A stretch of DNA of 64,000 nt. It comes from Isoetes taiwanensis (taxonomy: Eukaryota > Streptophyta > Lycopodiopsida > Isoetales > Isoetaceae). The notes beneath the pieces are model-generated. The model made no database searches. It had not been told where the DNA came from and saw only the letters and a list, made by a program, of their open reading frames with translations. Location: assembly GCA_021234155.1 (NCBI GenBank), contig JAJEKV010000157.1, positions 1 through 64,000 on the forward strand, read 5' to 3'. This document shows, piece after piece, positions 1 to 15,400 of this stretch. The position numbers and the translations under genes were made by a program. How positions within the stretch are numbered: position 1 is the first letter of the stretch; each line of letters starts with the position of its first letter.

Positions 1-1600
1 TATACAAGGAGGAAGGGTTTTTGGATATCGAGAGTGATATGAAAATATAAAACAATATCTACCTTTTTTTATATATATTATTACAGGCCGCCTGGCCGTG
101 ACGACGGGCATCCCCTAAAGGCTGATCTTGCCACGTATGCACGTGTGGTTGAGATGTACTGAGAGTGGGTGAGGAGGATTTCAAATCGCATGACAGAGAA
201 TAGGACTCGGAGTTACGGAAAGAGGATGTTTCTATGCTAGGTTTTTGGTCACATGGTAGATTTCGGTGTGATGGAGGTATGTCAGAAGTCGTAAGGTATG
301 TGTTGTGTTTTGTGTACATAGTGATCGCCTTGCTTTATATTTTATTCCTATTATGGAGATGTTGGGGTTTATGAATTTGCGTGGATGGATCGATTAATGC
401 AATTGTTTTGAAGCATGAAAGCGTTTAATCAGTTAATGGAGCTGCTTTGAAGGAAGTGGAGTTTGTCAGGAGGAGGCCTAAGGTGAAAGGTTATATGCGA
501 ATGGTAATAAAGGGTATTTAGATTTAGACTTAAAGAGTTAATATCCCAATGTATAGGAGTGTTGAAAGGTGATCAGATGGGAGGAGAAGAATAACTGACA
601 TAAGTGCCGAGGAGAGGAGAAGAGGGATAAAGTGAATGAGAACACGATAAATAAGATGCTTTCCAATTGCCCGAGTAAAAGAAGAATGAACATAGGGCAA
701 AATGCGTGAGCATATAGAAAGTTAGCGAATCAAATCAGAGGAAAATACGTAAGAGAAGAAGAAAGTTAATGAGAAGAAGCAGAGAACATGTGAGAATTGG
801 TTGTAAAAGAAGAGATAGTGAGTATGCAAAAAAAGAGATTTTGTATTGAAAGTAAAGGAAGTGGGGAGGGAGAGAATAGTAGGAAGGGAGGAGGAGGACG
901 ATGGAAGTAATAGTTTGTGATGAGGTGGGATGGTAATAGTGTCGAAATAGATATGGGAGAGTTATGAATGTGGAAGGAGCGTAAAGTGATAGGAAGTGAA
1001 AGAAGAAGAGAAATGAAAGACGCCGAGTGAAATATGCAAGATTGTCAAGAGTAAAAGGATGAACTTAATGAGAAACGTCGATAAAGTAGATAAGAAGGGA
1101 AAAGTGATGGTGAAAGATCTAAAGGAAAGAGTTAATTTTGATATCGTGAGTGCAAATAGTATAAGGATAAAAGGATGCACAAAGGTTGAATGTATGAGAG
1201 GCGCCTAACTCAAGACAAAGAAAGTAAGGGAAAATAAAGTTAGCGACAGCCGCTTACTTTTATAAAGGGTTGCCCGAGGTAAGAAAAAGAAGGATTAAGA
1301 GAACGTAAACGCTTGTATATGAAGACATACAAGAAAAGGAGAAGGTTGAATGTAGTAAAATGTGAGGGAAGGGGATACCCAAGCGCATTTTGTTATTGGA
1401 AGAGTAAAGTTAAAGAGATGGAGATTGATAGGTACTATGCTTTGTTCCATGGATTTGATCAATAAAAAGTTGTGGGAGATGTGGGTATGTAATTATTACG
1501 AGAAGATGATGGTGTTTATCAGAATCGTGGAAAGCGGTGTTGGAACGACACAAGATTATTTACCTCAATAGAATTATTATGATGCACGAGATTTTAGCTT
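1..1600. other. unassigned purine-rich stretch
   Basis: No gene is recognised. From about 400 to 1400 the plus strand is strongly purine-rich (runs of GAAG, GAGGA, AAAG), unlike the pyrimidine-rich plus strand of the minus-oriented LINE copies further right. It could be the decayed upstream part of the Helitron or an antisense LINE fragment, but no motif supports either. Confidence 0.4.
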
Positions 1601-4300
1601 CAAGGTGGAAGGTAAATCGTTTGCTTTGTTTCACTACATGGTGTTAGTGGTGAGAGTTCATCAAATTAAAGTTCCATCGTCTGGTTGTTATCATGGGGTC
1701 GAACATATCATCGACATTTCCTACGCCGAAACCGTGAACAACCATATTACATTGGTATATCCATGATAGCAAAAGTGGAGCCCGGGCCGTATTGTTGCAA
1801 GAAATCAAGCAAAGGCCATTAAACTGGGTGATGGATATTGTCTAATGTCGATAATAAATCCATTTTCAATGTACCTAAAATACATGAAAAGTATGCATAT
1901 GGGAAAGTGGATTTATTACTAAATTGTGAAAATGGGTTTATTAATGAGAGCGGAATTGGCCGCATTATGCATGCAAATAGTGGTCAGCAGTCCACGAGTG
2001 CTGATCGTGATACATAATGATAGTAGACCAATATATATGAATATACCTGGATCCAAGTATATGAGCCATTGCGTGATCCTTTGTCGTTTCCACATGGAAA
2101 GGTAATGGAGTGTCGCTGGAACATTTATCATGTGATAGACCGGGTATAGATGTAGGTTAATGCAAGAGTAGAAGCGATTTTTACAACTAGGCTGCTAATC
2201 AATGAGTAATTTAGTTGATATGCGTATTCACGGTAGAAGATTTGAAGGATTAACTTCATGCACCTGGGTTGCTTGTTATAAAGAAATCATTAGAAGATGA
2301 TGTTGACTATCTGCGAAGATGAAGGGGACAACATGAATTTGATGATAAGGGTGTGTCCTGAGTTGCGCACGCATCATTTGTTGGTCGCAGCGATGATTAA
2401 AGACACAAATAAGCGATGCATTAGCTTGCTCGAGTAAAGGGGCACTTAGTTTCTTTATCACTATGGACAATAAACCCTGAATTACTGGAAATTGAAAAGT
2501 TAGTTGGAAATCGACCGCACCGAGATAATTGTGATAGTTGTAAGACTGGTCCACACCCATTAGCTCATGCAGCAATCACCGAGGTCACATTTTGAGATGT
2601 CAGGTATAAGGATTCATGTAATTGAATTTCAAAACGTGGATTGCTTAGAGCAAGACATTGTGGGCTTGAAGTGCTAGTCTCATACCAATTGAACTTATCG
2701 ACGATAATCACGACTACCAAGTTCCCGATTTATTAATAAAGGTAGAGAAATATATGATCCATGGCCATTCATCTAGAAAGCAAAAAGATGGGAAATGTTA
2801 TTAGATACTAAAGGTTGTGAATATGAAAACTTATGTAGATCTCAAAGGGTATGTACAGATGTTTAAGAAAACGTTAATGATGTAAATGGTGTCATACAAC
2901 CATTTTATTATCTAATTAGATTACATAAATGTTAGATATATCTCAAGAATAAAAGATGATTTTTTATGTATTTATATATACATACATTTATAAAGGATTT
3001 GATAAAGAGAATACCGTGTTGATGTTGGTGATGAGAAATTAACGATATCAAGGGGATTATATCAACGCACGATACTTATCAAAGAATGGAGGTCGCTTTT
3101 GGAGAATCAAGTGTCCATCATGTAACAAGTAAAGAGCCTTCAGAAATGCCTACTGCATCTTGAAGGTAAAAATCCCATGGATAATATCAATAAATTCAAC
3201 CGGAAGATCAATGTTGTGACCTAAGATTTCCTTGCATCAAAGAATGCAGACCATGATCCCTTACATATATTGAATATAATGAGAAATATTCATTTATTCC
3301 ATATAGATGTGATATGTAAACTAAGTGATAATATGCATTTAGAGACAGAATTCCAGTATCCATAGAAATATCAGACTGTGAGATACAGAATGTAAATTGT
3401 AAGGCCTGATAAGATTATCTTACCACATAATGGTGAAGTTTAATATCTATACAAGTGTTACACGCACGCTATAAAAATTTAAACCTGGGAAATGCTAAAA
3501 CATATAATGGATGTGTTTGAAACATATCGAGACTCAGGCTTGCAATGGGATTAATTGAAAAATGAGAGAACCTTTGTTATGGATGAGGCAATAGCATCGC
3601 TTCACACAATCGACGCCTAAGGTTTTTATTCGCATCATCATTAATTGACGGTGCACCGCCAATACTCATGTGGGAAAGACATTTGATGCATCGTCATTTA
3701 TTAGAGAAATTGAACTATAACCCCATCAATTGCAAGAGCAATGACATTATCATATATTGAAAACATATTAATTCAACATGGTATCAATCGAGCCGAGCTT
3801 AACACCTCGCTATACTAGAATGCATGCCGATTATGCAATGGAAGAATTATTAAAATTTGAAGACATAGATCAATATGTCATCATGTTAAGACAAAGAAAA
3901 AAAGATGAATGAAGACCAATCAAAAATATACAATCATGTATGATATAGTCACTTTACATGGCATATCAATTAGATGGTAAGAAGCGGAAATTGTAGAAGA
4001 CTTTTATTAAATGCAATATGCTTATTAGTGCGAGTAGAACTGAATTATTCTTCCTTGGCAACAACCGTTTAATATGACTATTATATCCCGCTAAGAAGCG
4101 CCCATTCATCTGTGAAATTCACATAGTGGATAATAATGTTGGAGTACACTGCTATTAAAAATGAACTTCGAGATAAAAAGCGAGGTTATTATATAGCACA
4201 CATAGTTTTGGATGAATTCCCAATGGCTAACAAAATTTGAATTGAAGCTGATAAATCTATTACAAGAAAATATACAATACATCAATAGCATTCAAGAAAA
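1600..4300 (+). mobile_element. decayed Helitron RepHel (replicase-helicase) remnant
   Basis: Fragments in all three plus frames line up, in the correct order, with the plant Helitron RepHel protein. The helitron-like N domain ends at YEPLRDPLSFPHG near 2060-2100. The Rep (HUH) block at 2610-2660 reads VIEFQ then RGLLRARH after a one-base slip, where the family has EFQKRGLPHAH. MIHGHSS..KDGKC follows at about 2755-2800, then YIYKGFDKEN at about 2980-3015 and RRLRFLFASSLIDG near 3610-3655. The helicase start (MNEDQ) is at about 3905, and a Walker B-like DEFPMANK lies near 4210-4235, where the family has DEAPM. Many stops and frameshifts are present, so it is dead. No TC...CTRR termini were found. 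4300-4569 holds nothing recognisable. The class call is firm; the ends are approximate. Confidence 0.85.
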
Positions 4301-4569
4301 TGCTGTAGCGGGGATTTCAGGACAAATAAGGCACCGATTGTAAAAGGGAAGTGGTAAAAACAGAGGGCAACAATTGATGCATCAATAAAGTCAATAAGAA
4401 CTTATGAAGTCATTAAAGTATTGAAGTTGAGAAAGCTATCGTAAATGCGAGGTGACCTTTGAGTTAATAGAATGTATGGAATCAAATGGAGAAGATGCTT
4501 GAACAATATGGTGGAGTTAAAGCTATTTAGAACAACAAAAACTAGTATTGATGAGATGTGATTGAATCG

Positions 4570-6999
4570 TTTAAGGATCTCTTAATAATTCCATACAAAC
4601 TCTTCTTGCTTCCTTTTGTAAATGTGCACGTTTTTCGCCTCACTAACTCCGAAGGATAATTCTATACGCACAAGATGCTTATGTCGACTTTTTGCTTTTT
4701 AAATTCAAGATATTTGCTTTTACATTCTTGATGTACCGACCCATTACAAGGGAGGCTCCTTAGCTACTTTGATACAAAACATATAGTTGCGGATCAATAA
4801 GCATTTTAGTAAGCAATTTCCATCCATTCCCCGATGCATTATCCGCCATGTATACTACTAGCTTCGCTCACAACATTGCATGTAGGCATCGTTTATGTGG
4901 CCTCATGTATAAATCAGATTTTTTTATTTGCCTTCTTTGTTATTCTTTTGTCCCCTTCCTTTCTTATGTAGATATCCATCACAATGGGAAAGTACGAGGT
5001 AGCTATTGTATCCTCCACATAATAATCTGTAGACTTTCTATCATATGTGTACCGACCATAGCGTATCAATCACATCGACTCCTCCCAGGACCCCACCGAC
5101 GCATTTGCTTTAAGATGAGAATTTTCTTATGCCATTACTGATACGATCAGCTCAAAGCCCACTACACGCCATTTAACAAATGATTACCTTGTGGTTGCAC
5201 ATCCAAACAACAATCATGAGTTTTTTCCACCACTGCCTTCTCCATACCAACCTCTGCATCAATGTGTTCCATCCAAACGTCCACTGTATGCTTAGCAATG
5301 TAGGCTTAAGCGACAATCCGTCCGCTAAAATCACCACCCATTAAAATAATATCTTACGTTCTCAACTTCATAACATCCGGGTCCTTATGATGAAAGGGTC
5401 ATCTTTATCCATATTTGCAGCTATCGTGGGAGAGATTCCCTGGGGGAAATAGCATCCGGTAATAAATAGCTTTCTATGTCTTCCCATCACTTCCAATCCC
5501 ACACACATATTGTTTAGATTCTTTGCTTTTCACTATCTTAAATAGATGTACAAGATTACTACGTACAGCATACCCACCACCAAAACCCCTTCCTTCTCCA
5601 TCCTTTTCTGTTCCATCTGAGTGTACCAAACATCACCCAACTATATCACGTGTAGCCTCTTCATGCTAATGTTTTTCTGCCATAAATATAATATCCCGAG
5701 GTTATGAGAATGTTATCCAAACAAAGAAGCTTCTACTACTTTCAGATTAACGATTCCACAATGCAAAGATAGTCTGTACTCCCTATTCTTCAATCACGGC
5801 TTTCCCATTCTCCAATAAGCTTTTTTGCCCTCGTCTTTGCCTCCCCGATTTTCATAATCTCTTCTTTCACGATCTTTGCATTTGAGTTTCTTTGTAAGAT
5901 CATCGATGATCCAAATATTACATCCTTTTAAAGGCCACTCTCTTACGCATATCATCAATTTTGCATTTCTAACGCCCATTTTTACAATAATAATGGTTTT
6001 TCCCCTTTCTTACCAACCCTAAAGCCTCATGTCACATCCTAAATTATCACAATGAAGAGTATTGATAAAAAGTACATACCTCCTCTTGTATTCTCTTGTT
6101 CTTTCTCACCAAGTCCACCGCAATGCATAAATTCAAAGACCGGCTTTTCTTGTTCTCGACGTTCCCTTTCTTCATTAAATCTCCGTTTCGTTGTTCTTGA
6201 ATATCTTTAAATTTTTCATTCAAAATATGCACTGCGTTATCCGTAATGTGCTTCTGTGTTTCAAATTTTCAATTTCCATTCCTCAAAATCCCATTCTGTC
6301 TTAGTTCATGGAATGATCTGACAATTTCCCTAATCGGAGATGTTGTTTCCTTCTTGATTCCTCCATCTCTTTTCTCTGTTTTTTTTTTCCATTTCATGTC
6401 GATTTGCCTCCATCTGATCAAGCATTCTCATCATAAGATTTAAGTAGAAACCATTTCACTTGCCATTAAATTCCCATTGCGACCATCTCATTTAGTAAGG
6501 AGATCGGAATTTGCCTTGTGTACTTGTTCTACATCGATTGAACCCTGCCTTCCCAAGATTGTTCTTCATGCAATATTCTGGGCTCAAAGAAGCCCATCCG
6601 AGAAATAGGTCCGTTAATATGCCGGTAGTTAGCATTCCGTGAGGTTCTCGTTCGCTATTAGCGGGCTGATGTCGCCAGGTTTTTATGTTTTGTTTTGTCA
6701 TTGGGCTGTGAGTCAGGCTAGGTTTCTCACCAAATATCAGTTCGATGAAGTTTAGCTTGATCCATGCTCGACAAAGGTTATTTTCAAGCCCTTTCCAATG
6801 TTATTTTAGTCGCACTCGATGCCGACTCCACCAATCTTCGTGCTTTTTGCCCCTCGCTTATTCCGCCATCTAGATCCCATTTCTTCATATGATACAACCC
6901 TGATGCTCGCTTAAAATAACCTGTTTTAACCCGTGGGTGTGTAAGGTGAAATAGAGAATAGAGAACAGCGTCTGCTCAAAACCAGCCGCCTGTAGCGCC

Positions 7000-7011
<12 letters not shown>
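4570..7011 (-). mobile_element. LINE copy A (5' half)
   Basis: A decayed minus-strand copy of the LINE family seen in copies B-F. The region near 5440-5460 corresponds to the endonuclease stretch GCYFPP of copy F, and 4741-4780 corresponds to copy F near 23873. The RT and 3' tail are missing on the left, where Helitron sequence lies instead. On the right it reaches an (AC)n/(AG)n tract. No long open frame survives. The left boundary is inferred from loss of similarity. Confidence 0.7.
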
Positions 7012-8316
<1,305 letters not shown>

Positions 8317-8317
8317 G

Positions 8318-8392
<75 letters not shown>

Positions 8393-8406
8393 GTGAGAGA
8401 GAGAGA
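8317..8406. repeat. (GA)n microsatellite at the B/C LINE junction
   Basis: About 90 bp of GA repeat with a few GGA/GTGA interruptions, directly followed by the ATGAA-repeat tail of LINE copy C (minus strand). Confidence 0.97.
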
Positions 8407-11400
8407 TGAAATGAAATGAAATAATTAATCACGTCTGCTGGGGTCCCTATGAGGCGTTCAACATTACAATCAACATTATAGAAAATATCATCTAATGCAT
8501 CTTCGGACAATAATGCATTAGTCTCTCACTCCCAACTCCTCTCAGAGATAACATTATGACAGTTGTTCCCTCGGACTGGAACATCTTTTATGAATTTCCC
8601 TATGCATTTGCCTTCTAAGTCAAAAAAACTCCAACAAGGTTGATGCTGAATATTATACTTGTTTGAATTTCCAGACTGGGGGCACCTCAAGAGACATGTT
8701 GTTCATCCTCCACTTCCCATATTACATGCTTTGAAATGCCTCATTTATGATTCCCTCCATTTGCCAATTTCTACTCCAAGTCTATGTGGTGATCTCATTC
8801 TGCTAATTAAATATCGTGAGCTTCAAAGGGTATACTTTCTGAAGGTACTTAGCCTCTTGAAGTTTTGGGTTGATACATCGTGTGTAGAAATCCTTCTTAA
8901 TCTGGAATCTCCGGTTTTGTTATTTTGGTCTTTTACCCATGTTCGAATATCATGCGGTTTTATAGATCGTGGGTATTTAACCCCATTTCACTCATTCACT
9001 CCTCAGTGTCGGCATACCAACCCTTCAATTTTGTCTCCTCCATTTGCCAAGCGCGAAGTTATCATCATCCTCAAATCGTATCTTGCAAAGATCGTGGCGA
9101 TTACATAAAGTTACGCCTCACAGGGCATCATATCCACATTCAGGCAAGCATCATGTCATATGGTGTTTGTTTGTGCCTTTAGTCTGCTCTAAGGAATTTT
9201 TTGGATCTTCTACCTTTTTCCATGCATCTCCCGCTAATCCTGGCCCCCAAACCTCACACATCTATAACAAGATCTTGTCACTAACAAGTACTCTATATAA
9301 CATCCGCTTCATGTCAAATTCCAAATTTCAAGCTTTGGCACTTCTCGTTGTATGCTATACAAGGCTTTGAGACCACGATTCACTCTGCTCTGACCATGTT
9401 CATATTCCGACTTTTTATCAACTTCCCACCCTGGATATTTATAACGAGTTTACAAGCTCAAGCTGGCGTGCCTTTGTAGAAGAATAACAGATGGTGCTTT
9501 TATTTGGTTCAAAGACAATAAATTTTTGTTTTAGCAAGGTTTACTTGCATTCCTTTACCATCACAAAATATGACAAATAGCATCAAGTGTTTCTCGCATC
9601 CCCGCATCGAGCGTGATGATAGAATGACTATCATCCGCATATAGCAAAAGCTTCACTACACAACCATTTTACAAAGTACCATCACCCCCATGTTCAACCA
9701 ACCAACTCTCATTTCGTAGATGAACAATCAAACAAAGTTGGAGATAGAGGACATCCTTGCTTGACCCCAATATTACCGACCACAACACTATCACACTCTT
9801 TACATAGGGTAGTGACAACCTAACTAAGACTTTTAGTATAGTACCTTAAACATTGCCTTAGTTCCAGGACTCAAAGTAACTCCATTCTACGCCGAGATTA
9901 TCCCTATTCCAACTGTGTCAAAGGCCTTAGCATAATCTACAAAAGAGCATATAAAGGTTTTATTGCCGGAATCTAATCTATCATGGTACGTAAAGTGATC
10001 AAATGAATATGGTAGACCGTTTAGGTCTAAATCTGCTTGGCCCATAGCCTCACTCCATTTATTTCAGCCCACATATTAATCTAGTGTTTAACATGGTAGC
10101 AAACAATTTTGCAAAAAGGCAAACTATAATCATCCTATAGTTACACGGGTCTTTATCGTCTCCCCGCTTTGTATAATGGAATAACTTTAACTGCCATGTG
10201 CGAGGAAAACCATCTTACCCAGCGCATTTAATGGTTTTAAAAGCATCGCATGAGCAGAATCTAACCGTTTGAACGTTTGCCACTGAATCCTCGTGCGTCA
10301 TTTCCTTCCCCAGTTGCCAAACCTTCTTCAAGATCTTCAGGGGTGAACTTGCATTCATCAACAATGGATATATGATCTCTTCCATCGAGGAATACCGGGC
10401 ACATGATATAGCTTGCGTGCTTGTCCTAACAATGCATCAATGTCCGACTTCTTGTTTTACATTAGGCTTCAACCTTGTTCTAAAATTGCTTAGGTTTAAC
10501 CAACTCCTCTATCATATGATCTTTGCTTTTTATAAATGTCTTTGTTTCTTTTTTGATTTGGTCAACTTCACATATACTTTTCTTTAATTTTGCCTTTCTA
10601 TACCGCCACGCTTTCTTAAACTGCTTCCTTTGCCTTGCCGGTCCCATCAAACATGCATTGCGGGATGCCGCTCAATTTTCTCTCGATGAGCGAAGCATTT
10701 GGCAGCAATTTCGGGACCATTTGGGCAAGCCTCACTAATGGCATCACGCATCTTCCGCCATGCTATTTCCAATGTCTTTTGTTCACACAATTTCCCATAC
10801 TCCTCGGCTTTATTATATTGCATATAAATCCTATGTCCATATGGCACATGATCACTTACTTTTGATGCACATTTCTAACCAGCGGCTCAACTAATAAGGT
10901 CGTGATCCGGTTATCCGAGGCATTGCTTCCCTTCTCGGTTCAACATCCTGGCAAAACATGTCCTAGCCAAAACCAAGTCTACAACACTAGCATCCCCGCA
11001 TGTTAATTTACCGTATCATGAAATTTGCTTATATCATTATATATAAGCAAGTCCAGCCCTTGCACATGTTAAGCACATGATTCCCTTTATTGGTGTGGGC
11101 CATCCGATTTTATCAAGAGATTCACGCGATGCCACCCATATTCTTTTACCTCCTATTCATCTAGCATTTCCAACCACAACCGATCCCCTTCAGGAGCTCT
11201 GATGCACTGTTTATTGGCAACCCTCCCATTAAAATCTCCCATCGATAATATCTCCTTCTTCGCGAAGGGTGCCGCCAGCATCTTGCTCTAACTGGAAAAA
11301 GGGAATCGTCCACTGTCAGTTTCCCCAAATACAGCCTTGAACCACGCGGGGAAAGTAACAACACCGCAATAAATATTTTCCCAAAAGCGCCCAAAATTTC

Positions 11401-12372
11401 AATCCAAATCGTTGCAAAGAACCGTGTGGTACTAGCCTTTACCATATGTCGACATTTTTCTAACATAACATGCAATTCCTCCATGCCCTTTTTAACCTCC
11501 ATGATTTTTTTTATACCATGCGAGATAGGCGAGAATAAAAATCATTTATTTAAGGTAAACCTTTCTCTTCATGTTCACAAGTTCTAGAAAAAAAATAACA
11601 TCAACATTCTCAAGCATAAAGCTAATTACATCTACTTTAACCCGACTAATAGAGTCAATATTCCAAAGACATGACCGATCCCTGGTGGTCTCAACTTCCA
11701 CCTATGCCACGGTATCCACCATTATCTTACCTGGATTAAGCCGGCGCACCTTACGCCCATTCCTGCTTTGCCTCCTTCATTACTTGTATCTGCACTTTAT
11801 GCTCTTCCAACTGGCCTGGTAAGATCCTCATTGAGATCGCGATGTGGAAGTACCTTTCAAGCTTACGCGTTTCCTAAAGCACTTCTAATTTTTTTTCCGC
11901 TTACTAAATTTTGCAATAATATGTGCGCCATTGTTATTCTCTTTTCCAATCTTGAGCTTCCATAATTCCACATCCTCAATCTGCAGTTTCTCTCTTCAAG
12001 AAAATTTTCCAACCACGTGCTTAAGTATTCTCTTAGCAACCTCGGGCGTATTTAATATTCAAAGCCCTTTACTTATTTTTTCCTGTTTCTTCCTGTGGAA
12101 AAGCAAACTGATTTTTTAATTTCAAATACATCATATGCTTTCTTTTCTTGTTCTTTTCCTCAGTACCTCAAAACTCGATCTTTTTAATTTTAGAGATATT
12201 ACAAGTACTGCTTTGGCACTTCTAACTTTTATTACTCATATCATGCTTAAATTGCTCAACTCGGGATCGCATCGATTGAATTGCTCAAGTTCATTAAGCA
12301 TATGTGTTTTGGCATCTATTTATTTCGGTGTGAGCATGAGCAGAAGAGTTTTTCGGGATCCATTCATCATTC

Positions 12373-12374
<2 letters not shown>
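8407..12374 (-). mobile_element. LINE copy C (near full length, decayed)
   Basis: About 4 kb on the minus strand. The 3' tail is an (ATTTC)n-type repeat (seen as atgaaatgaaatgaaa at 8405-8421). The RT region corresponding to copy F GQAGFRPK lies near 10018-10040, and the endonuclease region near 11350. Spacing from 3' tail to the GQAGF site (about 1.6 kb) equals that of copies D-F. Multiple stops and frameshifts disrupt it. The 5' end abuts the next GA tract. Confidence 0.85.

Positions 12375-12464
<90 letters not shown>
12375..12464. repeat. (GA)n microsatellite at the C/D LINE junction
   Basis: About 90 bp of perfect GA repeat between the 5' end of LINE copy C and the (ATTTC)n tail of copy D. 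Confidence 0.98.
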
Positions 12465-12467
<3 letters not shown>

Positions 12468-15400
12468 AATGAAATGAAATGTTGTATTTAACACGCCTGC
12501 AGCACTACCAGTGTCTATGAGACGCTCAAATATGTACACTCAACATTATGTAATACGTTCTAATGCATCCTCCCATATAAATGCATTAGACTCTCCCATC
12601 GCCCTCATTAATTACAACATTACCTGCTTTCCACGTAACAACTAGAGACAAGGGGTGGTGTGCATAAAAGATCCGGATGAGGAAATGGGATTGGATAGCA
12701 ATGACCACTGCTCGGCGATGGTGACAGGAGCACGGGTACACGATCATGTGGTTATGCGATCTTGGTGTGTCCCAGAGGTGAAGAAAGACACTATAAGTCC
12801 ATCAATCCCCTTTTGCGAACCAAGATGTCTAGGTGAAGGTTGTCAGCTACCCGAGCATGCCATTAGGCGATTGAGGCTAGTTTCACACGGACTAGGTGTG
12901 GAAGTGGGTAGATGGGAGTAATATCCTTATGAACTTCCGGGGTAATGTAAAGTGTGTAACACATGGGAGATTGAAGATGAAGCGCATGCGCTTTTGGGTT
13001 ATCCCCACCTGCATGAGGATCTTCGTAGTAAACACCGGATTAGCCTAGTGATCGGTAACTTTTTGATCTGTCGGTGAAATATTGTAGGAAAATTATAATT
13101 GAGATGTTGGAGCAAAGGGAATCGTGTTCAAGGATATTGTTGGTAAAGAGAAGGAGGAAGAGAAGTGGGAGACATCATGCATTTCTCTCTCGGGATGCAT
13201 TGGATTTTTTTTATAATGTTGATTGTATGATTTTTGAACGTCTCGCATAGGCACGGTGGTCTGCAGCGTAGTAAATACATATATTTCATTTCATTTCATT
13301 TCATTTCTTCGGCTAATACTTCTTTTCTTTCGGGGATGCTTCCCAACTTGGTAATGCGGTGTAAGTCAAAAAAATTCCGGCTGTAAGTTTGAATGAATGT
13401 CATGCTTGGCGAGCCCCATTGTAGGACGGACATCTTATGATCACATGTGCTTCATCTTCAACTTCCGCATATCACATAACTTGCACAACCTTAACTCATG
13501 GAATATCACTCCAGCTACCTCAACCCCCAATCTCTATGCAAGTTAAGATCCTCGCTTATCATGTGCCTCATTCCCAACGATACACCTTCTTTAAGATACT
13601 TTGGCCTCTTGAAGTGTGGGATTCATATATTTTTCTGTTAGAATTCTTTTTGTTTCAGGGACCCTCCGTTTTCTTCTAATGAGATCGTGTACCCATCCCC
13701 AAATATTCGACCTATTCTCTTGTAGGCAATGAATATCTAAACTCCATTTCCTCGTCCATTCTACAATGTTTGCATACCAACCCTTATCCTTGTCTCCTCT
13801 AATGCACGCACTCGGTAGCTTTCAACCGCTTTGCTGTCAAATTGCACCTTACAAATATATGCTGAGCATCCCGTGACAAAGCGGCTTAGTAGAGGCATCA
13901 TACCACGATTCCACAAGCGGCGAGTGTCATGCAGTTTTTGTGCTAGTTCCCCCTTCAGTTCTCAAGAATTTTTTTTTTGCACTTTCTCAGAATTTTCCAA
14001 AAACTGCCGACAAACCTGGACCCAACACCTCACACCCACAGAGTAATAGAACTAGTTGTAACAAGATTAAACAAAGTCCCTTTTCAAACCCGAAATCCCA
14101 TATTGCTTTTCCACTTTTAACAGACACATCAGAGTGCTTTTGAGCTCCCATTTACTTATGTTCACAAGAAGATTCCAACTAGACCCTTTGTCCACATGTA
14201 TCCCCAAATATTTATATGAGGTTACAACTCAGGCTCCTCTTTTAAAATAAAATTTAAGATGTCGACTTTTATTAGCTCCAAAGACCATCATCTTAGTCTT
14301 TGTCATATTCACCGCATACCTTTTTGGTCACAAGAACAGGCTAAAGATCTATGCTTCAGACACCGCAATAGAGCGATAAAAGAACCACATCATCAAAGAG
14401 ATAAGGAGCAATAAAACCACATAACCAAATAAAGGGTCCCATCCCCACCATTCCCTGGCCATCTAAGCTTCATTTGGCTCCATGAACAAACCAAATGTGG
14501 TGGTGACAAATTACACCCTGCTTAACTCCGATATTGCTCTCCATTACTGTACCCCTGCATATAGGAATGATACTTGACCAAAACTTTCTCATAGAGTATT
14601 CTCACTGCTTGTCTAAGCTCAATTGGCACTTAGGGTTTCCATTCTCTCCCATAACAATGGCATGACATCGTCATCGCCTTAGCATAATCAACAAAACATG
14701 GCTAAAGCAGTTTTTTCTTCCCTTGACACAATCAACCATAGCACGCAAGGCAAACTAAACGATCCACCGTGATCTTTTAGGCCTAAACCCCGCTTGCCTA
14801 ATGGCCTGGGAGACATGTCCTCCGACCAAGCACCCGCTTATGTACCTCAAAGATAAGTAGCTTAGCATACAAGCCACTGACCAAAATCATTCTATAATTC
14901 CTTTGATTACCTTCATCTCCCGACTTACAAGTGGAACCACTCTATTCAACTGCTGGAGCAGAAAATCCTTTATGCAATACAAGATATAGAGATAACAATA
15001 CATATGGACCGACGATCACCATTTGAACATCTCCGCCACTGCACTCTATTGCATCGTTTTCCATTTGTACATTAAACCTTCCCAAGTTCTCCAAAGTGAA
15101 GTACAAATGATCATCCCGCAGTTGACCAACATTTGCTTCATTAATACCGTATATGGTAAAGTTCATATACTTGGCAGAAAGCAGGGTCGGTTGGTCCAAA
15201 TGAGTATCATGTTGCATTCTAGTTTTCCTTTTCAATTTATTCCAAAAATCATTGGGTTTACGATAGGTCCGCGAACCAAGTCTTTTCCCTTTTCGAAGTA
15301 TGACTTTTCTTTTGACTTGGTTAATGCTACATACTCTTTTTAAGCCTCCGCTTATCTTCCCTTTGTTTTTTTATATTCACGCTTTGCTTTGCATGATGAA

